In this document: positions 6,120 to 9,555 of the stretch, one piece after another
Layout: each line of letters begins with the position of its first letter
Position numbering within the stretch: the first letter of the stretch is position 1
Assembly (NCBI GenBank): GCA_900553545.1
Contig: USDP01000053.1
Span: forward strand, 1-9,555
DNA length: 9,555 bases
Reading direction: 5' to 3'
Source: an uncultured Eubacteriales bacterium
Lineage (GTDB): Bacteria; Bacillota; Clostridia; Oscillospirales; Oscillospiraceae
Notes under the pieces: generated by a model
Database searches by the model: none
Seen by the model: only the letters and a program-made list of their open reading frames with translations
Told to the model about the DNA's origin: nothing
Made by a program: the position numbers and the translations under genes

Positions 6120-6148
6120 ATTATGCGGCAAAAAAGTCGTTCTGTCAA
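6120..6148 (-). promoter_or_regulatory. Promoter of the ROK gene
   Basis: On the minus strand, a perfect -35 TTGACA (6143-6148), a 17-base spacer and the -10 CATAAT (6120-6125, 5 of 6) predict a start near 6113 and a leader of about 80 bases. The -35 overlaps the stop codon of the radical SAM gene. The spacer carries GGCAAAAAA on the plus strand (6127-6135), the same nine bases found at 4836-4844 in the transporter operator candidate. Confidence 0.75.
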
Positions 6149-7299
6149 GCGCGGTCTTGCCGGAACGGCGATATTCCGTGGATCCAGGAGCGATTATCCT
6201 GCATCGAACGGGCAAGAGCCAGAAGCTCGTTCTGGTTTTCTTCCAAAAAGCTCTCATAACCGCAGAACGTGTCGTCCGCCGTGCAGCACACGCCGCGCCG
6301 CATCCGTTCACAGCCGCCGCCGCAGAATTCCTTCCATCGACAGCCGGAGCAGCGCATGGGCAGCGTCTGGCTGCGTGAGAGAAATCTGGTCACGGCGGGC
6401 TGCTGCAAAAGCTGGGGAATGGTCATCTCCGCCAAACTTCCAAGCGCGTATTCATCCAGACAGTAAAAATCACAGGGATAGACCGTGCCGTCTGCCTCGA
6501 CCACAAGCTGCGGATGGCAGCGGCCGCCCATACCGCATGCGCCGGAGATGCCAAATGCCAACGCACCGAGTACATCATCAAACAGTTTGATGCTGCGGCA
6601 GCGTCCGGCGCGGAGATCTGCCAGCCAGAGCCGAAAGAGCCCATTGTAAAAGCTCGCAAAACGCTCCGGCGTGATCGCCCATGGGCTTTTTTCCGTTTGC
6701 TCCAGAGATTCCAGACACGGCGTGAACTGCACATACGGGAGATTCAGCTGTACGATCCGCTTCCAAACCTGCTGCGGGTGGCGGGCAAGCGGGTTCGTCA
6801 GCGTACAGAGCACATTAAACGCGATGTCGTGCTTTCGCAGCAGGGAGATCGATCGTTCCACGCGCTGCATGGTCGGTGCGCCGGAGGCGTCCACCCGTGC
6901 GGCGTTGTGCTGCGCTGCAAGCAGGTCGTGCGAGACGCCGACCAGAAACTCATGCTTCTTCAGGAACAGGCACCACGCCTCGTCCAGATGCATGGCATTC
7001 GTCTGCAGCGCATAGCTGACCGAGATCCCCGACGGCCAGCTGTCCGCGATCTCGGTCAGCGTACGGAAAAAGTCCAGCCCTGCGAGCATCGGTTCTCCGC
7101 CCTGAAACATCAGCGTGATATGGTCGCCCGGCGCGACGCTGCGCGCAATGTTTTCCATGATCCGCCGCAGGACGCTGTCCTGCATCATACCAAAGGAGCG
7201 GACGCTGCGCCTCGCTGCGACATCGGCGTAAAAGCAGTAGCGGCACCGGAGATCGCACAGCGAAGAAGCCGGTTTGAGCATGATCGAATAATTTTTCAT
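6145..7299 (-). CDS. Radical SAM/SPASM enzyme, anaerobic sulfatase-maturating enzyme-like
   Basis: This is a 384-residue cytoplasmic iron-sulfur enzyme. The radical SAM motif CDLRCRYC (C15, C19, C22) follows KPASS, a typical start of anaerobic sulfatase-maturating enzymes (anSME). FQGGEP (65-70) is the SAM-binding GGE motif. The SPASM region carries C255, C261, C276, C317, C320, C326, C330 and C346, in CGMGGRC, VYPCDFY and RCSGCRWKEFCGGGC. Asp277 in PCDFY matches the catalytic Asp of anSMEs. The spacing is, as far as I recall, almost identical to the Clostridium perfringens enzyme. Such enzymes oxidise a Cys or Ser of sulfatases to formylglycine. The usual SxDGP segment reads SHDLLAA (123-129), a deviation. 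The ATG at 7299 has GGAGG 5 bases upstream and overlaps the LysR stop as ATGA. No sulfatase is present here, so another peptide substrate or a distant sulfatase is possible. Confidence 0.88.
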   Translation of the reverse strand: MKNYSIMLKPASSLCDLRCRYCFYADVAARRSVRSFGMMQDSVLRRIMENIARSVAPGDHITLMFQGGEPMLAGLDFFRTLTEIADSWPSGISVSYALQTNAMHLDEAWCLFLKKHEFLVGVSHDLLAAQHNAARVDASGAPTMQRVERSISLLRKHDIAFNVLCTLTNPLARHPQQVWKRIVQLNLPYVQFTPCLESLEQTEKSPWAITPERFASFYNGLFRLWLADLRAGRCRSIKLFDDVLGALAFGISGACGMGGRCHPQLVVEADGTVYPCDFYCLDEYALGSLAEMTIPQLLQQPAVTRFLSRSQTLPMRCSGCRWKEFCGGGCERMRRGVCCTADDTFCGYESFLEENQNELLALARSMQDNRSWIHGISPFRQDRA

Positions 7300-8207
7300 T
7301 CTATCCTCCCGGGCGTCTGCCCCACCGGCGCCGGCGTTCCAAGCGCCTGACACAGCTCCAGAAAGCGGCGCATGCTTTTGGAAAGATGCTTCTTTTCATG
7401 ATAGACCCCATACAGGTATCTGCAAAACGGTTCGCGGAACGGCAGCATGACGACGCGGCCCTCCCGCGCGTCCCGCTCGACCAGGAGCTGCGGGAGCACC
7501 GCAACGCCAAGTCCCTCGTCGACGGCGCTGACGATGGCCTGTGTGCTCACGCTCTCCCACGCGGGGCGGCAGGGCAGATGGTTCAGCGCCAGACATGCCT
7601 CGACGATCTTTCGTCCGGCGCTGCCCGGTTCGCGCATCAGGAACGGATAGTCCGCCAATTCCGCGAAGGTGACGTTCTCCCTTGCGGCGAGCGCATGCTG
7701 CGGCGGCACGATCGCCTGCAACTCATCGTGCAGAAACGGCTCGGCATACAGCTTCGGATGTTCGGGCTGCATCTCCATGAGGCCGAGATCGATGTCATTG
7801 TCCAAGATCAGCTGCTCCACCTGACTGGCCCGGCAGACCTTGACCTCGATTTTCAGATCCGGAAATTCGGTCTGCAGCTGGCGAACCAGCCCCGGCAGCA
7901 GATGGGTACCGATGGTGATGGTGGAGCCGATGCGCACGGTACCCAGTGTGTCCCAGTTTCGCATCTGCGTCTCCATCTCATCGACCAGAGAGACGACATG
8001 AACCGCATAGTCGTAAAACGACTGCCCGCAGGCCGTCGGCAGCAGTTGGCGCCCTGTGCGCGTAAAAAGCGCGACGCCGTAGTAATCCTCCAGCTCGCGC
8101 AGCGCCAGACTGACCGACGGCTGGGCCAGGTGCAGCGCTTGCGCCGCTTTGGTGACGCTTCCCTGCTGAAAAACAGCAACCAGGATCCGCATATGCCGCA
8201 GTGTCAT
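7296..8207 (-). CDS. LysR-family transcriptional regulator (CysL-like)
   Basis: This is a 303-residue regulator. An N-terminal winged helix-turn-helix (about 1-58, with GSVTKAAQALHLAQPSVSLALRELE) is followed by a linker helix and the effector domain, which starts at TVRIGSTITIGTHLLPGLV (about 90-108). That entry sequence resembles CysL/YwfK-type regulators, but the effector cannot be read from it. The start ATG at 8207 has GGAGG 5 bases upstream; an ATG four codons earlier (8219) overlaps that site. It is divergent from the CHR pair and shares a 4-base overlap with the downstream radical SAM gene. It likely controls the CHR operon and itself, since a palindromic box sits at about -65 of the chr promoter and just inside its own transcript. 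Confidence 0.93.
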   Translation of the reverse strand: MTLRHMRILVAVFQQGSVTKAAQALHLAQPSVSLALRELEDYYGVALFTRTGRQLLPTACGQSFYDYAVHVVSLVDEMETQMRNWDTLGTVRIGSTITIGTHLLPGLVRQLQTEFPDLKIEVKVCRASQVEQLILDNDIDLGLMEMQPEHPKLYAEPFLHDELQAIVPPQHALAARENVTFAELADYPFLMREPGSAGRKIVEACLALNHLPCRPAWESVSTQAIVSAVDEGLGVAVLPQLLVERDAREGRVVMLPFREPFCRYLYGVYHEKKHLSKSMRRFLELCQALGTPAPVGQTPGRIE

Positions 8208-8224
8208 AGTTTCCTCCATGGTTT

Positions 8225-8240
8225 ATAACGAATTTGTTAT
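8225..8240. promoter_or_regulatory. LysR-type recognition box between lysR and the CHR operon
   Basis: The palindrome ATAAC-GAATTT-GTTAT has perfect 5-base arms and an AATT core; 14 of 16 bases are symmetric. Its centre (about 8232) lies about 65 bases upstream of the predicted chr start (near 8298) and at about +11 of the predicted lysR transcript. LysR regulators typically bind a recognition site near -65 of the target promoter and repress themselves, so position and symmetry both fit. Confidence 0.65.
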
Positions 8241-8249
8241 GTTTTTCAT

Positions 8250-8278
8250 ATCATAATACTATTTTACAAATGTGTCAA
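8250..8278 (-). promoter_or_regulatory. Promoter of lysR and the radical SAM gene
   Basis: On the minus strand, a perfect -35 TTGACA (8273-8278), a 17-base spacer and the -10 TATGAT (8250-8255, 5 of 6) predict a start near 8243. It overlaps the opposing chr promoter over 8263-8278, so the two polymerases could not bind together. Confidence 0.75.
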
Positions 8279-8291
8279 GGGCGGTTATACT
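8263..8291 (+). promoter_or_regulatory. Promoter of the CHR operon
   Basis: On the plus strand, the -35 TTTACA (8263-8268, 5 of 6), a 17-base spacer and the -10 TATACT (8286-8291, 5 of 6) predict a start near 8298. That is practically at the first base of the GGAGGTGAT ribosome binding site, so the leader would be only about 10 bases. Confidence 0.6.
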
Positions 8292-8308
8292 GGAGCGGAG
8301 GTGATATG

Positions 8309-8872
8309 ATGCGTGAAAAAGGGAAGGTTTTGAGGAAACTGTTTTTCTCGACGTTGTATTTAAGCACGTTTACATTTGGCGGCGGCTATGTGATCGTGAC
8401 GCTGATGAAGGAAAAATTTGTCGATCAGCTGCACTGGATCAAGGAAGATGAGATGCTCGATCTCATTGCGATCGCACAGTCTGCGCCTGGCGCCATCGCG
8501 GTCAACGGCGCGATCGTTGTGGGGTATAAGCTGGCGGGGCTGATCGGCGCTCTGGTTGCGATCGTGGCGACGATCATCCCTCCGTTTGTCATTATCTCGG
8601 TGATCTCGTATTTTTACGAGCTGTTTCGCGACAATTTCATCATCAGCAAGCTGCTCTCCGGGATGCAGGCCGGCGTCGGCGCGGTGATCGCATCCGTCGT
8701 GTGGGACATGGGCGGCTCGGTCGTAAAGCAGAAGGACGCGCCGTCCATCGTCATCATGCTGGCGGCGTTTGTCGCCGTGTGCGTGTTCCGCGTGAACGTG
8801 GTGTATATCATCCTCGTCTGCATCGGCCTTGGCGTTTTGCGGACGCTGCTTGCGAGGAGGAAGAAGGCATGA
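8309..8872 (+). CDS. Short CHR-family (chromate transporter-type) membrane protein, first half of pair
   Basis: This is a 187-residue integral membrane protein, half the length of full ChrA proteins, as in the paired short-chain CHR proteins of Firmicutes. The family motif FTFGGGYV (21-28) and the region SAPGAIAVNGA (58-68) are present, but the usual PGP reads PGA here. Hydrophobic segments at about 9-29, 70-105, 115-135 and 147-180 suggest four to six membrane spans. It ends in a basic tail, ARRKKA. GGAGGTGAT at 8297-8305 is an almost ideal ribosome binding site. The ATG at 8309 (spacing 7) is preferred over the adjacent ATG at 8306. The stop overlaps the partner's start as ATGA. Known members export chromate; in many anaerobes the true anion is untested, and the name should not be taken as proof of chromate resistance. 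Confidence 0.9.
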   Translation: MREKGKVLRKLFFSTLYLSTFTFGGGYVIVTLMKEKFVDQLHWIKEDEMLDLIAIAQSAPGAIAVNGAIVVGYKLAGLIGALVAIVATIIPPFVIISVISYFYELFRDNFIISKLLSGMQAGVGAVIASVVWDMGGSVVKQKDAPSIVIMLAAFVAVCVFRVNVVYIILVCIGLGVLRTLLARRKKA

Positions 8873-9429
8873 TCTACTGGCAGCTGTTTTTGAGCTTTTT
8901 GCAGATCGGCGCGCTCAGCTTCGGCGGCGGCTACGCGGCCATGCCGCTGATCGAGTCGCAGATCGTCACGAGCCACAGCTGGCTCACGATGACCGAGTTT
9001 GCCAATCTGGTCACGATCGCAGAAATGACGCCGGGGCCGATCGCAGTCAACGCGGCGACATTTGTCGGCACGAAGATCGGCGGCGTGCCCGGCGCGCTGG
9101 TCGCAACCGCAGGCTGCATTCTTCCCGCGTGTATTCTGGTGACGCTGATCGCGAAGCTCTATCTCAAATACCGCAATCTTTCGGTGCTGCAAAGCGTACT
9201 GGGTTCGCTGCGCCCGGCGGTCGTGGCGATGATCGCGTCGGCAGGCGTCACGATTTTGATGAGCGCCTTCTGGGGTGGGCGCACGGTGGTACTCGCAAGC
9301 ACGAATTTCCTCATGGCGGGGATTTTTGCGCTCTGCTTTTTGCTGCTGCGCAAGACAAAATTAAACCCCATCGCCGTTATGGTGCTGGCCGGGGTGCTGA
9401 ACCTTGCGGCGGCGTACATCGGACTTTGA
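8869..9429 (+). CDS. Short CHR-family (chromate transporter-type) membrane protein, second half of pair
   Basis: This is a 186-residue membrane protein, the partner of the preceding gene. It has the family motif LSFGGGYAAMPL (16-27) and an intact TPGPIAVNAATFVG (54-67). Hydrophobic spans lie at about 4-24, 48-66, 74-98, 116-137, 147-160 and 166-184. The start ATG at 8869 lies inside the stop region of the first CHR gene, with AGGAGG 8 bases upstream. The longer open frame from 8701 is not credible because its extra part only shadows the first gene. In tandem short CHR pairs the two halves are thought to form an antiparallel heterodimer equivalent to one long ChrA; this is known for related pairs and inferred here. 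Confidence 0.92.
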   Translation: MIYWQLFLSFLQIGALSFGGGYAAMPLIESQIVTSHSWLTMTEFANLVTIAEMTPGPIAVNAATFVGTKIGGVPGALVATAGCILPACILVTLIAKLYLKYRNLSVLQSVLGSLRPAVVAMIASAGVTILMSAFWGGRTVVLASTNFLMAGIFALCFLLLRKTKLNPIAVMVLAGVLNLAAAYIGL

Positions 9430-9430
9430 A

Positions 9431-9444
9431 TATGTTGTAACATA
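9431..9444. repeat. Short palindrome upstream of mtlD
   Basis: TATGTT and AACATA form perfect 6-base inverted arms around a 2-base centre, starting directly after the CHR stop codon and ending 26 bases before the next start. It is too short and unaccompanied by a T-run to be a terminator. It may be an operator, but a chance palindrome of this size is not unlikely. No clear promoter was found beside it. Confidence 0.25.
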
Positions 9445-9470
9445 GATCGTTTTGAAACAGGAGGCACAAT

Positions 9471-9555
9471 ATGAAACAGGCAATTATGATCGGCGCAGGG
9501 AACATTGGCCGCGGGTTTATCGGCGCGATCCTGTCGCGCAGCGGCTACCATGTCA
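9471..9555 (+). CDS. mtlD: Mannitol-1-phosphate 5-dehydrogenase, N-terminal fragment (cut by window edge)
   Basis: Only 28 codons are inside the window. They read MKQAIMIGAGNIGRGFIGAI and continue to SGYHV. GAGNIGRGFIG (residues 8-18) is the NAD-binding Rossmann loop with the extension characteristic of MtlD, which interconverts mannitol 1-phosphate and fructose 6-phosphate. AGGAGG lies 6 bases before the ATG at 9471. Related polyol/uronate dehydrogenases share the fold but rarely this exact loop, so MtlD is favoured. The gap to the CHR pair is 41 bases with no terminator, so read-through is possible, although no functional link is apparent. Confidence 0.8.
   Translation, partial: MKQAIMIGAGNIGRGFIGAILSRSGYHV

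Noticed and set aside
8701..8868. 56-codon N-terminal extension of the second CHR protein
   Set aside because: It only shadows the first CHR gene in another frame. The ATG at 8869 has AGGAGG upstream and begins at the family's usual N-terminus.
8614..9192. 192-residue minus-strand open frame across the CHR pair
   Set aside because: It is antisense to two well-supported membrane proteins, has no family motif, and is His/Arg/Asp-rich as expected from the complement of hydrophobic codons.
9431..9444. Palindrome read as the terminator of the CHR operon
   Set aside because: The stem is 6 bp, AT-rich, has a 2-base centre and no T-run; it cannot form a stable RNA hairpin.
1..9555. CRISPR arrays, insertion sequences, tRNA genes, prophage or defence genes
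   Set aside because: I looked for regularly spaced repeats, terminal inverted repeats with a transposase and cloverleaf-type arms, and found none. All sequence is accounted for by transport, regulatory and metabolic genes.

Overview
The window is bacterial. It is GC-rich but not extreme, densely packed, and has strong AGGAGG-type ribosome binding sites and textbook sigma-70/sigma-A promoters with 17-base spacers. It also has an LCAC lipobox, an oxygen-sensitive anaerobic sulfatase-maturase-like enzyme and a tandem short CHR pair. Together these suggest an anaerobic Firmicute of the Clostridia, possibly a gut Oscillospiraceae-type organism. That placement is inference. There are ten complete genes, one gene cut at each edge, and no intergenic stretch over 300 bases. 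I see no tRNA, rRNA, CRISPR array or mobile element.

Positions 1-6033, all on the minus strand and read right to left, look like one catabolic/transport locus. A ROK-family repressor with its own promoter and terminator is followed by a separately promoted operon. That operon encodes a lipoprotein substrate-binding protein, two different SsuC/TauC-type permeases, two different SsuB/TauB-type ATPases and the start of a BadF/NAGK-type kinase. The genes after the binding protein are nearly contiguous or overlapping. A perfect 14-bp hairpin separates the binding protein from the membrane and ATPase genes and probably sets the usual excess of binding protein. An inverted repeat lies across the -35 region of the transporter promoter, and part of it recurs inside the ROK promoter. 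This is a plausible ROK operator set.

Positions 6145-8207, minus strand, hold a LysR-type regulator translationally coupled (ATGA overlap) to a radical SAM/SPASM enzyme of the anaerobic sulfatase-maturating type. No sulfatase is in the window.

Divergently, on the plus strand, 8309-9429 encode two half-length CHR-family membrane proteins, also coupled by an ATGA overlap. The lysR and chr promoters face each other and overlap. A palindromic LysR-type box sits about 65 bases upstream of the predicted chr start point, the classic position for LysR control. A mannitol-1-phosphate 5-dehydrogenase gene begins at 9471 and runs off the edge.

The most notable observation is in the ABC transporter. 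The two ATPases carry complementary lesions: one has a damaged Walker A and an H-loop His-to-Asn change, the other a damaged signature motif. In a heterodimer all of these defects would fall in a single ATP site and leave the other fully canonical. This predicts an asymmetric, degenerate-site importer.
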